Positions 1 through 7,002 of a stretch of 39,632 nt of DNA are shown here, piece after piece. The stretch is from positions 1 through 39,632 of the forward strand of contig CANQJC010000019.1 in NCBI GenBank assembly GCA_947624165.1. Reading direction: 5' to 3'. Both the position numbers and the translations under genes were made by a program. Position 1 is the first letter of the stretch. Every line of letters starts with the position of its first letter. The stretch comes from an uncultured Clostridia bacterium. GTDB lineage: Bacteria; Bacillota; Clostridia; UBA1381. Under the pieces are notes generated by a model. It did not search any database. It saw only the letters and a list, made by a program, of their open reading frames with translations, and was not told the origin of the DNA.

Positions 1-75
<75 letters not shown>

Positions 76-422
76 ATTCTGAATTGATTTCCTGCATCTT
101 GTTTACTTATCCTGCACGTCTAATCTTCCGTATTACTTCGTCGCTAATGCTCGCAATACATCAAGTATTGCTCCGCTTATCTCCTTGTAATACGAAATTT
201 ATACGCACATGACAAGCAAAACGCCTTGTAAATCAATTCTATTCCCGTACTTACTCTGTCGGGAAAACTCTCCTCAGAGAGTTAAAAGTTCGTTTCCGTT
301 AGCTCTTAACTAACTCTGACTAATTCGTTATTTCCGAATTTCTGTCATAAAAAACTCATAAGTTTATTTAACAAAAACCTGCACTATCTATCTTTCAATG
401 TACATACTCTGCCTTGCGACAG
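76..422 (-). other. rrn leader (pre-16S) with processing stems and boxA-like element
   Basis: This is the transcribed spacer between the rrn promoter and 16S, and no gene was found in it. In transcript sense it holds a boxA-like element TGTACATTGAAAGATAGATA (rc of about 384-404), comparable to Firmicutes leader/ITS boxA-type signals. It also has a small hairpin with arms AACTCTC/GAGAGTT (266-283). A larger two-part stem lies near the 16S start: outer arms CGTATTAC/GTAATACG (129-136 and 187-194) enclose inner arms GCAATAC/GTATTGC (153-159 and 165-171). The stems may serve RNase processing or antitermination. That role is inference. Confidence 0.7.
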
Positions 423-429
423 CTTTATT

Positions 430-458
430 ATCTTACCACACCCATTTTGTTTTGTCAA
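430..458 (-). promoter_or_regulatory. rrn promoter
   Basis: The minus strand reads TTGACA, 17 nt, TAAGAT, an almost perfect sigma-A promoter. It starts transcription near 423, about 350 nt ahead of the 16S start. No second promoter (P2) was recognised in the leader. Confidence 0.85.
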
Positions 459-482
459 TACCTTTTTTGATTTTTTTTAGAA

Positions 483-1094
483 TTATTTTTCTTTTTTTCT
501 TTCATGGAACACTTGCCTTAAAATATCCTCTCCGATAATCATGTTTTCGGTAAACGGATTTATCGCCAAAGCCCAAACGGGATTGTTTTTATTGTAAACG
601 ATACTGACGCATTGTTCCATTGTGAATTTGAGCACGATACCCGACGGCGATTTCTGCTTCATCGACTGCTCGTCCGTAAATATAGGTAAGAAAATTTTTT
701 TATCGTTTCCCGTAAGAAGGGCGGGATTAAGCGTCGCGCCCTGCTTAAGCGTCAGTTTTCCGTCTTTGTTTTCAAACGGTTCCTTCATATTTGATACCGA
801 CGGCAGCAGAAAAGTGCGCTTTGGCAGGAGATTTATCACGTCGGCAAGACTTTGCTGTGTTTTTTTCTCTTTAAATTCTCTTATTTTTATCTTTAAAATT
901 TCACTTTCAAAATTACCCTGTCCCGACGCGGCGTTTGACCGATTCGGTGCGCTTTCCTTGCCGCCGTCGTTTCCCTCGGACGCGCCGGACGTGAGTTCGT
1001 CATACGCCTTCGAAATATCCTCCTTGAGAGCGTCGTCGTTCTTAACGGTCGGTTTTTCCGCTTCCTTATTTTTATTTTTTCTGAATAAAGCCAT
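483..1094 (-). CDS. SseB-domain protein
   Basis: The 203-residue protein begins with a charged, low-complexity region rich in Lys, Asn, Glu and Gly (about residues 1-70). A compact domain of about 110 residues follows, with the pattern FLLPSV...LNPALL...IFLPIFTDEQSM...VLKFTMEQCVSIV. This resembles the SseB N-terminal domain found in many Firmicutes proteins of unknown role. No signal peptide or membrane segment is visible, so it is probably cytosolic. The ATG at 1094 was chosen because GGGGA sits seven bases upstream; an in-frame ATG seven codons earlier lacks a ribosome binding site. It has its own promoter and no visible terminator, so transcription may run into the rrn promoter just downstream. 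The family assignment is moderate and the function is unknown. Confidence 0.75.
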   Translation of the reverse strand: MALFRKNKNKEAEKPTVKNDDALKEDISKAYDELTSGASEGNDGGKESAPNRSNAASGQGNFESEILKIKIREFKEKKTQQSLADVINLLPKRTFLLPSVSNMKEPFENKDGKLTLKQGATLNPALLTGNDKKIFLPIFTDEQSMKQKSPSGIVLKFTMEQCVSIVYNKNNPVWALAINPFTENMIIGEDILRQVFHERKKEK

Positions 1095-1162
1095 TTTATT
1101 TCCCCATTTCATCAAATTACGGCGCGACGCCGTTCGTATATATTATGCATATCCTTTTAGAT

Positions 1163-1191
1163 AATATATATGAAAGAACCATATTTGTCAA
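1163..1191 (-). promoter_or_regulatory. promoter of the SseB-domain gene
   Basis: The minus strand reads TTGACA, 17 nt, TATATT, roughly 70 bases upstream of the chosen start codon. It is back-to-back with the plus-strand promoter of the isomerase gene. Confidence 0.7.
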
Positions 1192-1209
1192 GATTTTTAA
1201 ATTTATGTG

Positions 1210-1238
1210 TTGCAAACTTCCTTCGATTTTGTTATAAT
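1210..1238 (+). promoter_or_regulatory. promoter of the isomerase gene
   Basis: TTGCAA, 17 nt, TATAAT, ending 35 bases before the start codon of the RpiB-family gene. Confidence 0.8.
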
Positions 1239-1273
1239 GTAATCATAAATTATATAGAAAGAGGGTTTTTCCG

Positions 1274-1912
1274 ATGAAAATTGCTTTAATTAACGAAAAC
1301 AGCCAGGCTGCAAAAAACGGCGTTATCGTTGAGACTTTAAAAAAAGTGGTTGAGCCGCTCGGTCACGAGGTATTTAACTACGGTATGTATACCGCCGACG
1401 ACGAAGCACAGCTCACATACGTGCAGATAGGCATACTCGCCGCCATTCTGCTTAATTCCGGCGCGGCGGACCTTGTTATAACGGGCTGCGGCACGGGTGA
1501 AGGCGCGTGTCTCGCATGCAACGCGTTCCCCGGGGTTCTGTGCGGTCACGTTGTAGATCCGACAGACGCTTATCAGTTCACGCAGGTCAACAACGGCAAC
1601 TGTATCGCGCTTCCCTTCGCGAAGGGCTGGGGCTGGGGCGCAGAGCTTAACCTTCAGTACGTGTTTGAGAAGCTGTTCGTTGAAGAATGGGGCGGCGGAT
1701 ATCCGAAGGAGAGAGCCGTTCCCGAGCAGAGAAACGCAAAGATTCTCAATGAGGTCAAAAAGGTTACTCACAGAGACTTGCTCGATATTCTGCCCAATCT
1801 TGACCCCGAGCTTGTGAAGGGTGCCGTTTCGGGCGCGCAGTTCAAGGATCTGTTCTTTGCGAATGCAAAGTGCGACAAGATCAAGGCTTACGTTGAAACG
1901 CTTGTCGGCTGA
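1274..1912 (+). CDS. RpiB/LacAB-family sugar isomerase, DhuI-like (4-deoxy-L-threo-5-hexosulose-uronate ketol-isomerase)
   Basis: This 212-residue protein has the RpiB/LacA/LacB fold signature, seen as DLVITGCGTGEGACLACNAFPGV (about residues 65-87). It is longer than ordinary RpiB (about 150 residues) because of a C-terminal extension containing GWGWGAELNLQYVFE and GGGYPKERAVPEQRNAKILNEVK. The start MKIALINENSQAAKN, QLTYVQ and the PEQRNAKILNEVK segment match my recollection of the streptococcal isomerase DhuI, which converts the unsaturated-uronate breakdown product 5-keto-4-deoxyuronate into 2,5-diketo-3-deoxygluconate. That role fits the KDG kinase and KDPG aldolase genes at the right end of this window and the pectin lyase in the middle. 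The partner dehydrogenase (KduD or DhuD) is not here. The RpiB family is secure; the exact substrate is inferred. The gene is monocistronic with its own promoter and terminator, and a GAGGG ribosome binding site precedes the ATG. Confidence 0.82.
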   Translation: MKIALINENSQAAKNGVIVETLKKVVEPLGHEVFNYGMYTADDEAQLTYVQIGILAAILLNSGAADLVITGCGTGEGACLACNAFPGVLCGHVVDPTDAYQFTQVNNGNCIALPFAKGWGWGAELNLQYVFEKLFVEEWGGGYPKERAVPEQRNAKILNEVKKVTHRDLLDILPNLDPELVKGAVSGAQFKDLFFANAKCDKIKAYVETLVG

Positions 1913-1925
1913 TAAAAAAGACATT

Positions 1926-1958
1926 AAAAGGACGTATCGAAGGATACGTCCTTTTTAT
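1926..1958. terminator. bidirectional terminator
   Basis: A 13-bp stem (AAAAGGACGTATC, loop GAAG, GATACGTCCTTTT) with A- and T-runs on both sides lies between the convergent isomerase and methyltransferase genes. The stop codon of the minus-strand gene lies at its edge. Confidence 0.9.
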
Positions 1959-2410
1959 TTATATTTTTGTTCAAGAGACAGGAGCCGCTCCTTAATATCA
2001 AGCCTGCCGCCGTAGCCTACGAGCGAGCCGTCCGCGCCGATGATCCGATGGCACGGAATTATTATCATTATCCTATTACGATTATTTGCCATACCGACCG
2101 CGCGCGCCGCGTTCGGATTTCCCACTTGTATCGCGATATCCTTATACGAACGCGTTTCTCCGTAAGGGACCGTCAGCAAGGCATTCCATACCCTCTTTTG
2201 AAATTCCGTTCCTCGGACGGACAGCTTGACGTCGAAGCTTCTGCGTTTACCGCTGAAATATTCGTCGAGCTGCGCCGCGCATTTATCGGTGAGCTTCGTT
2301 CTCATTTTAACGCCGTCGGGTACGCCGAGCGTCACGTCGGTTATTCCCGCTTCGTCGCACGCGATAGCGAGCCTGCCTATCGGGAAGTCGTATTCAAAAT
2401 AATATTTCAT
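1955..2410 (-). CDS. ogt: methylated-DNA--[protein]-cysteine S-methyltransferase
   Basis: This is a suicide DNA repair protein that moves the alkyl group from O6-alkylguanine to its own cysteine. The 151-residue protein has the PCHRI active-site motif (Cys120), the helix-turn-helix region FQKRVWNALLTVPYGETRSYKDIA (about residues 70-93) and the RAVGMANNRN Arg-finger region just before the active site. The length matches the minimal Ogt/MGMT core with a short N-terminal ribonuclease-like domain. The ATG at 2410 follows AAGGAG by seven bases. The reading frame continues upstream through the tRNA-Arg gene, but that part is not coding. Whether the cell uses it in an adaptive response cannot be seen. 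Confidence 0.93.
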   Translation of the reverse strand: MKYYFEYDFPIGRLAIACDEAGITDVTLGVPDGVKMRTKLTDKCAAQLDEYFSGKRRSFDVKLSVRGTEFQKRVWNALLTVPYGETRSYKDIAIQVGNPNAARAVGMANNRNRIMIIIPCHRIIGADGSLVGYGGRLDIKERLLSLEQKYK

Positions 2411-2470
2411 ATCGTTTCTCCTTTCCGTTATCGGACGCGTGACAATAAAATCAGGCGTTGTGCGGCATAA

Positions 2471-2503
2471 TATAAAAGAATCCTTTGCAAAAAGCAAAGG
2501 ATT
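2471..2503 (-). terminator. terminator after tRNA-Arg
   Basis: In minus-strand sense there is a 10-bp stem (AATCCTTTGC/GCAAAGGATT) with a TTTTT loop, followed by CTTTTATA. It closes the tRNA-Arg transcript and lies about 60 nt upstream of the ogt start. Confidence 0.8.
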
Positions 2504-2507
2504 CGAG

Positions 2508-2529
2508 AAACCGCCGCGCGCGGCGGTTT
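2508..2529 (-). repeat. perfect 22-bp GC-rich palindrome abutting the tRNA-Arg CCA end
   Basis: The arms AAACCGCCGCG and CGCGGCGGTTT form a perfect palindrome. In the transcript it starts with the terminal A of the encoded CCA and is followed by CTCG and then the U-tailed terminator hairpin. It has no U-tract of its own. Confidence 0.8.
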
Positions 2530-2605
2530 GGTACGCCCGAAGGGATTCGAACCCCCGACCTTTCGGTTCGTAGCCGAACGCTCTATCCAACTGAGCTACG
2601 AGCGC
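2529..2605 (-). tRNA. tRNA-Arg (anticodon ACG)
   Basis: The minus strand folds into a full cloverleaf. The acceptor arms GCGCTCG/CGGGCGT include a G-U pair at 1-72, the D-arm reads TAGCTCAGTTGGATAGAGC, the anticodon stem/loop is TTCGG-CTACGAA-CCGAA with anticodon ACG, the T-arm loop is TTCGAAT, the discriminator is A, and CCA is encoded. The A34 is normally edited to inosine so that the tRNA reads CGN codons. The upstream promoter TTGACA-18-TATCAT leaves a 5' leader of about 20 nt. Confidence 0.97.
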
Positions 2606-2632
2606 GTATAGCCTGATTAAGCTACGCATAAT

Positions 2633-2662
2633 ATGATACCACAATCAACCTCAAAATGTCAA
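2633..2662 (-). promoter_or_regulatory. promoter of tRNA-Arg
   Basis: TTGACA, 18 nt, TATCAT on the minus strand, placed just ahead of the tRNA. It also separates the tRNA from the upstream trpEG unit, for which no clear terminator was found. Confidence 0.75.
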
Positions 2663-2720
2663 GTCTTTTTTATTCTTTGGACAATTATTTTTCCGCGCGA
2701 TACGTTTGCGGACGCGCCGA

Positions 2721-3287
2721 TCAGGTTATATTCAGGAAATTCTCTATCATTTTCATACCGCGCGGCGTCAGTACCGATTCGGGGTGAAACTGTATTCCGA
2801 AAATCGGTCTGGTCTTGTGACGCACCGCCATTATACAACCGTCGGAGCTTTTCGATACAATTTCAAGCTCGTTCGGGACGCTCGAAGGATCGATGACAAG
2901 CGAATGATACCTTCCCACTTCGGCTGTTTTACCCATACCGCGAAAAATCGGACACGTATCGTCTATCTCCACGGTATCGCTCTTACCGTGCATTATGCGC
3001 GGCGCGCGGATTATCCTTGCTCCGAACGCTTCGCCTATCGCCTGATGTCCCAGACATACTCCGAGTATGGGTATATCCTTCGCTTCTCTGATAAGCTCCA
3101 CGCATATACCCGCGTCGGCGGGGAAACCCGGTCCGGGCGAAATGATTATATGATCCGGCTTCTTGTCCATGACTTCTCCGACCGTTATTTTATCGTTTCT
3201 GTAAACCTCCGTATTCGGGCTGAGCTCGCCGATATACTGATAGAGGTTGTATGTGAATGAATCATAGTTGTCTATCATCAAAATCAT
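2721..3287 (-). CDS. trpG: anthranilate synthase glutamine amidotransferase subunit
   Basis: This is the class I glutamine amidotransferase subunit that releases ammonia from glutamine for TrpE. The 188-residue protein opens with MILMIDNYDSFTYNL, carries the oxyanion/nucleophile block GVCLGHQ (Cys78) and ends with the catalytic His/Glu pair in FGIQFHPESV (His168, Glu170). The SPGPG motif at about 50-54 is also present. It follows trpE by 21 bases with GGGGAGG upstream, so the two are one transcript and probably cotranslated. A PabA role in folate synthesis is possible for this family, since many Firmicutes use one subunit for both. No other trp genes are nearby. Confidence 0.94.
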   Translation of the reverse strand: MILMIDNYDSFTYNLYQYIGELSPNTEVYRNDKITVGEVMDKKPDHIIISPGPGFPADAGICVELIREAKDIPILGVCLGHQAIGEAFGARIIRAPRIMHGKSDTVEIDDTCPIFRGMGKTAEVGRYHSLVIDPSSVPNELEIVSKSSDGCIMAVRHKTRPIFGIQFHPESVLTPRGMKMIENFLNIT

Positions 3288-3308
3288 TTTTTAAACCTCC
3301 CCGAACGC

Positions 3309-4781
3309 CTACGCTATGTTGCCCGCTTCGTCTATCGCCTTGATCACCGCGGACGCTTTGTTTACCGATTCCTGATATTCCTTCTCCGGCACGGAATCGT
3401 AAACGATACCGCCGCCCGCCTGAACATACGCTTTTCCGTCCTTGAAAACTCCCGTTCTTATCGTAATACAGCTGTCAAAATTACCGTTAAAGCTGATATA
3501 GCCTATCGCGCCGCCGTAAGCGGAACGTTTTGTATTTTCAAGCTCGTCGATTATCTCCATGGCGCGTATTTTCGGCGCGCCGGAAAGCGTTCCCGCGGGA
3601 AGCGTGGACGCGAGCGCGTCAAAGCAGGTCTTGTCGGCGCGCAGCTTTCCCTCCACGTCCGATATAATATGCATTACGTGCGAAAAACGCTCGACGTACT
3701 TGAACCGCGTCACCTTTACCGAGCCGAATTCGCTTACTCTGCCTATGTCGTTTCTTCCCAGATCCACAAGCATTGTATGCTCGGCGATTTCCTTTTCGTC
3801 GGCAAGAAGCTGCTTTTCAAGCTCCACGTCCTCCTCGATCGTCGCTCCGCGCGGACGCGTTCCCGCGATCGGTCCCGTATGCACCGTTCCGTTTTCCACC
3901 CTCACAAGCATTTCGGGCGACGCTCCGACTATCCTGTAATCTCCGAAATCGAGATAATACATATACGGCGACGGATTGATGAGCCTTAACGCTCGGTATA
4001 CGTTAAGCGGACTGACGTTTGTTTCGACCGTGAAACGCTGTGACAGCACGACCTGGAATATGTCGCCGTTCTTTATATATTCCTTCGCTTTTTCCACCTT
4101 CGCACAGAATTCCTCCTTGGTCATGTTTGAGGCGACCTTGGACGGCGAACGGTACTCTCGTTTTTCCTTTTCCGCAAGCCGCGACAGATCGCGCATTTCC
4201 TCGCGTATGTCGAGAAGTCTGCCCGTCGCCTTGCGGTACTGCGCTTCTATGTCGCCCTCCGCGTGGATATTGACGATTATTACTATTTTCTGACGTATAT
4301 GGTCAAACGCGATTATCTCGTCCGTCAGCATAAATTGCATATCGGGTATTTTCAGCTCGTCGGGATTGGAGTTCGGCAGCTCCTCGAACCTGCGTATAAT
4401 GTCATACGCGAAAAACCCGACCGCCCCGCCGTTAAACGACGGTATGCCTTCGAGCTTCGGAGCGTTATAGCGCGACACCGTTTTTTCAAGCTCCTTTACC
4501 GGCTCTCCCTTGTACGTCTCCGTTTTACCCGTATAATCTGTAACGGTGATCTCGTCGTTAAGGCTTTTGAATATTATGAACGGATTTCTGCCGATAAAGG
4601 AATACCTCGCGGTAACGTGATTCTGACCTATGCTTTCGAGCAGAAAGCAATCCTTTTCGGTACGCATACGCTTAAACACGCTTATCGGCGTGTCCATATC
4701 CGCGTAACATTCCATTGTCAGCGGAATGATATTATATTTTTCAGAAAGTTTTTTTACTTCTTCTACGGTCAAATTAAACAT
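3309..4781 (-). CDS. trpE: anthranilate synthase component I
   Basis: This chorismate-using subunit makes anthranilate, the first step of tryptophan synthesis. The 490-residue protein has the N-terminal LLES motif (residues 47-50), part of the tryptophan feedback site. Its C-terminal chorismate-binding domain holds ASPEMLVRVENG, TGPIAGTRPRG, LVDLGRNDIGRVSEFGSV, LPAGTLSGAPKIRAMEIIDE and AYGGAIGYISFNG. These fit TrpE better than PabB. The ATG at 4781 is preceded by AAGGAAGGACGGG; an earlier in-frame ATG 13 codons upstream has no ribosome binding site. It leads a two-gene trpEG unit from a consensus promoter with a roughly 120-nt leader. No Trp-rich leader peptide or T-box was recognised. Confidence 0.95.
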   Translation of the reverse strand: MFNLTVEEVKKLSEKYNIIPLTMECYADMDTPISVFKRMRTEKDCFLLESIGQNHVTARYSFIGRNPFIIFKSLNDEITVTDYTGKTETYKGEPVKELEKTVSRYNAPKLEGIPSFNGGAVGFFAYDIIRRFEELPNSNPDELKIPDMQFMLTDEIIAFDHIRQKIVIIVNIHAEGDIEAQYRKATGRLLDIREEMRDLSRLAEKEKREYRSPSKVASNMTKEEFCAKVEKAKEYIKNGDIFQVVLSQRFTVETNVSPLNVYRALRLINPSPYMYYLDFGDYRIVGASPEMLVRVENGTVHTGPIAGTRPRGATIEEDVELEKQLLADEKEIAEHTMLVDLGRNDIGRVSEFGSVKVTRFKYVERFSHVMHIISDVEGKLRADKTCFDALASTLPAGTLSGAPKIRAMEIIDELENTKRSAYGGAIGYISFNGNFDSCITIRTGVFKDGKAYVQAGGGIVYDSVPEKEYQESVNKASAVIKAIDEAGNIA

Positions 4782-4901
4782 ATATTCCCGTCCTTCCTTG
4801 CAGGGCTTATTTTCTCTCATTGAATGAAAAAAGCCTTTTTCACATCAGAAAAAGACACAGAACCTCATTTTATATATACTAATCTCGTCTCGTCTTATCT
4901 A

Positions 4902-4922
4902 ATATTGGTATTATACCAACAT
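4902..4922. promoter_or_regulatory. palindrome over the -10 of the trpEG promoter (candidate operator)
   Basis: Arms ATATTGGTAT and ATACCAACAT flank a single central base; one of ten positions mismatches. The centre coincides with the TATAAT box of the trpEG promoter. That placement is typical of a repressor site but also partly follows from the symmetry of TATAAT itself. Confidence 0.45.
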
Positions 4923-4938
4923 TCTTCGGGCTTGTCAA
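4910..4938 (-). promoter_or_regulatory. promoter of trpEG
   Basis: Exact consensus TTGACA, 17 nt, TATAAT on the minus strand. Transcription would begin near 4903. Such a perfect promoter suggests control by a repressor or by the leader rather than by promoter weakness. Confidence 0.88.
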
Positions 4939-4949
4939 CATTCGCCGTC

Positions 4950-4982
4950 AAAAAAATCAGACCTCACGAGGTCTGATTTTTT
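4950..4982 (-). terminator. terminator of the phosphate two-component operon
   Basis: The stem AATCAGACCT / AGGTCTGATT with loop CACG is flanked by A6 and T6 runs. The histidine kinase stop codon lies inside the stem. The hairpin is symmetric, but no plus-strand gene enters it. Confidence 0.88.
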
Positions 4983-6316
4983 GCCGAGACGGACGGGAAC
5001 GTCACGTAAATCGTGGTACCCTTTCCGACTTCGCTTTTTACTCTTATTTTCGCATTATGGCAGGCGCAGATGTGCTTTACTATCGAAAGTCCGAGACCCG
5101 TGCCGCCCACCTTCTTCGAATGGCTTTTATCCACGCGGTAGAATCTTTCGAAAATACGCTCCGTGTCCTCCTCGGGTATGCCTATTCCCGTATCCTTCAC
5201 GGACAGCTCCGCGCCGTCGCTCCTCTCGCCCGCGAACACTGTTATTTTTCCGTTTTCCTTGTTGTACTTCACCGCGTTGTCGATAAGATTGTACACAAGC
5301 TCGCCTATGAGCGTTGCGTTTCCCTTTATGTATGTCGGTGCGCCGCTGTAATATATCTGTATGCCGCGCTCCTTCGCGGTCTTTTCGAGCGCGCGTATCG
5401 TTTCGACCGTTATATGCGACAGGTCGACGATCTCCGCGTCCTCTATTCCGTTCTGCTCGTCGAGCCTGGACAGATTTATGATATCGTCGATAAGCTGAAG
5501 AAGCCTTTCCGATTCCTTCTCTATTTTACTTCCGAATTCGCTTATATCGTCCGGCTTCGCCATGCCGTTCGTAATCATCTGCGCGTAGCCGGAAATGGTC
5601 GTGAGCGGCGTTTTCAGCTCGTGCGACACGTTCGCCGTGAACTCGCGCCGTATTTTTTCCGTTCTCGCGCGTTCCTCGTTCTCGTCCGCGATACATTCCA
5701 AAAACGGCTTCAGTTCGTCGTATATTTCCGCGCCGCTGATATTGTTTATGTCTATGCTGTTGATCGGCTCCATAATGTTGCGCGTCAAACATTTTGAAAT
5801 ATAAAACGCCGCCGCGAATACGGCGATAAGTATTACTGCGGCGATAGGCAGCACGCCCATCGTCATGCCCGCCGCGACGCCCGTCGGCTGGGCTATTCTC
5901 AGCACCGTACCGTCCTTTACCTTCACAGCGTAATAATATATCCGCTTACCGAACGTTCGCGATCTTCTGACGCGCTCGCCCTCTCCTTTTTCGATCGCCA
6001 TCGTTATTTCGGGTCTTTCGGAATGATTTTCAAGCGACTGTATATCTGCTTCGTTGTCGTAAAGGACGCTTCCGTCATCGGCGATAAGGGTTACGCGCAC
6101 GTCCGTCGCCTTGTCGTAAGCGTTATGAAGTATATCGAGCGCGCGTTCCGTCGTGTAATTCTCCAGGCACGACGCCATGACAGCCGCGCGGGAGCGTATC
6201 TCGTTATGCTCGCCGAGCGTAAACTGAACGTAATACGCCAGAAAGACAAGCAGCGTAGTAACAAGAACTGCGGATATTGCAAATATCCGCAGAGTATTAT
6301 TGATAACCTTTCTCAT
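4964..6316 (-). CDS. PhoR-like sensor histidine kinase
   Basis: This 450-residue membrane kinase has a first membrane segment at about residues 11-33, an extracytoplasmic region of about 120 residues, and a second membrane segment at about 153-174. The HisKA motif VSHELKTPLTTISGY contains the phospho-accepting His232. The ATPase domain shows LVYNLIDNAVKYNKENG (N box), VKDTGIGIPEED (G1), ERIFERFYRVDKSHSKKVGGTGLGLSIVKHI (F and G2). Its start overlaps the response regulator stop by four bases (ATGA), so the pair is translationally coupled. The PhoR role is inferred from the coupled PhoB-like regulator and the adjacent phosphate transporter. Confidence 0.9.
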   Translation of the reverse strand: MRKVINNTLRIFAISAVLVTTLLVFLAYYVQFTLGEHNEIRSRAAVMASCLENYTTERALDILHNAYDKATDVRVTLIADDGSVLYDNEADIQSLENHSERPEITMAIEKGEGERVRRSRTFGKRIYYYAVKVKDGTVLRIAQPTGVAAGMTMGVLPIAAVILIAVFAAAFYISKCLTRNIMEPINSIDINNISGAEIYDELKPFLECIADENEERARTEKIRREFTANVSHELKTPLTTISGYAQMITNGMAKPDDISEFGSKIEKESERLLQLIDDIINLSRLDEQNGIEDAEIVDLSHITVETIRALEKTAKERGIQIYYSGAPTYIKGNATLIGELVYNLIDNAVKYNKENGKITVFAGERSDGAELSVKDTGIGIPEEDTERIFERFYRVDKSHSKKVGGTGLGLSIVKHICACHNAKIRVKSEVGKGTTIYVTFPSVSAKNQTS

Positions 6317-6978
6317 ATTTTATATCCCACATTCCTTACGGTCTCTATACATTTTCCTTTCGCGCCGAGCTTATGGCGCAGACTTCCTATATGTACGTCG
6401 AGCGTTCTGCTTTCGCCCTCGAAACGGTATCCCCAAATTTTTTCCAGCAGCGTTTCGCGCGGGACGACCGTACCACGGTGCGACATCAGGAATTTAAGAA
6501 GCTCAAATTCCTTATACGTGACCGCAACGTCGTTTCCGTCCACGCTTACGCGGCGGCTTTTTTCGTCAAGAACGATCCCGCCGCGCTCCATAACGCCCGG
6601 CACGGGCGACGCGCTGCGGCGAAGTACCGCCTTTATTCTCGATATAAGCTCCATAACGCCGAACGGCTTCGTTACATAATCGTCCGCGCCGTTTTCGAAT
6701 CCCTTCACCTTGTCGCTTTCCGTCCCTTTGGCGGTCAGCATTATAACGGGCAGATTTTTCGTGCGCTCGTCGGCGCGTATTTCGCGCAGTATTTCTATCC
6801 CGTCTTTATCGGGCAGCATAATGTCGAGCAGTACCATCGACGGGACCTTTTCCCCGAGCCGCTTGTGAAAGGCGGCGGCGTTTTCAAAGCACTCCGTTTC
6901 AAAACCCGCCGACTTTACGGCGTAGCTTATCAGCTCTCTTATATCCTCGTCGTCCTCGACGCAATATATTATGTCCAT
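6313..6978 (-). CDS. PhoB-like response regulator (OmpR/PhoB family)
   Basis: The 221-residue protein has a receiver domain (acidic pair in VEDDED, phosphoacceptor Asp52 in LLDIMLPDKDG, Lys104 in VTKPFG). A winged-helix DNA-binding domain follows from about residue 128, with KEFELLKFLMSHRGTVVPRETLLEKIWGY and the recognition region SRTLDVHIGSLRHKLG. It sits between the Na/Pi cotransporter (24 bases upstream) and the kinase (four-base overlap), so it most likely controls phosphate genes, including its own operon through the repeats at 8838-8876. GGGAGG precedes the ATG. Confidence 0.92.
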   Translation of the reverse strand: MDIIYCVEDDEDIRELISYAVKSAGFETECFENAAAFHKRLGEKVPSMVLLDIMLPDKDGIEILREIRADERTKNLPVIMLTAKGTESDKVKGFENGADDYVTKPFGVMELISRIKAVLRRSASPVPGVMERGGIVLDEKSRRVSVDGNDVAVTYKEFELLKFLMSHRGTVVPRETLLEKIWGYRFEGESRTLDVHIGSLRHKLGAKGKCIETVRNVGYKI

Positions 6979-7002
6979 ACGTTTTCCTCCCGCGTGCGGA
7001 TA

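Noticed and set aside
2411-2644. N-terminal extension of the methyltransferase frame through the tRNA gene
   Set aside because: The extension translates the tRNA-Arg (the well-known spurious VAQLDRAFGYEPKGRGFESL peptide). The proper start with AAGGAG is at 2410.
4845-4868. Seven-codon leader peptide MRFCVFF before trpE
   Set aside because: It contains no Trp codon, has no Shine-Dalgarno, and the following TGAAAAA/TTTTTCA stem is weak and lacks a U-tract.
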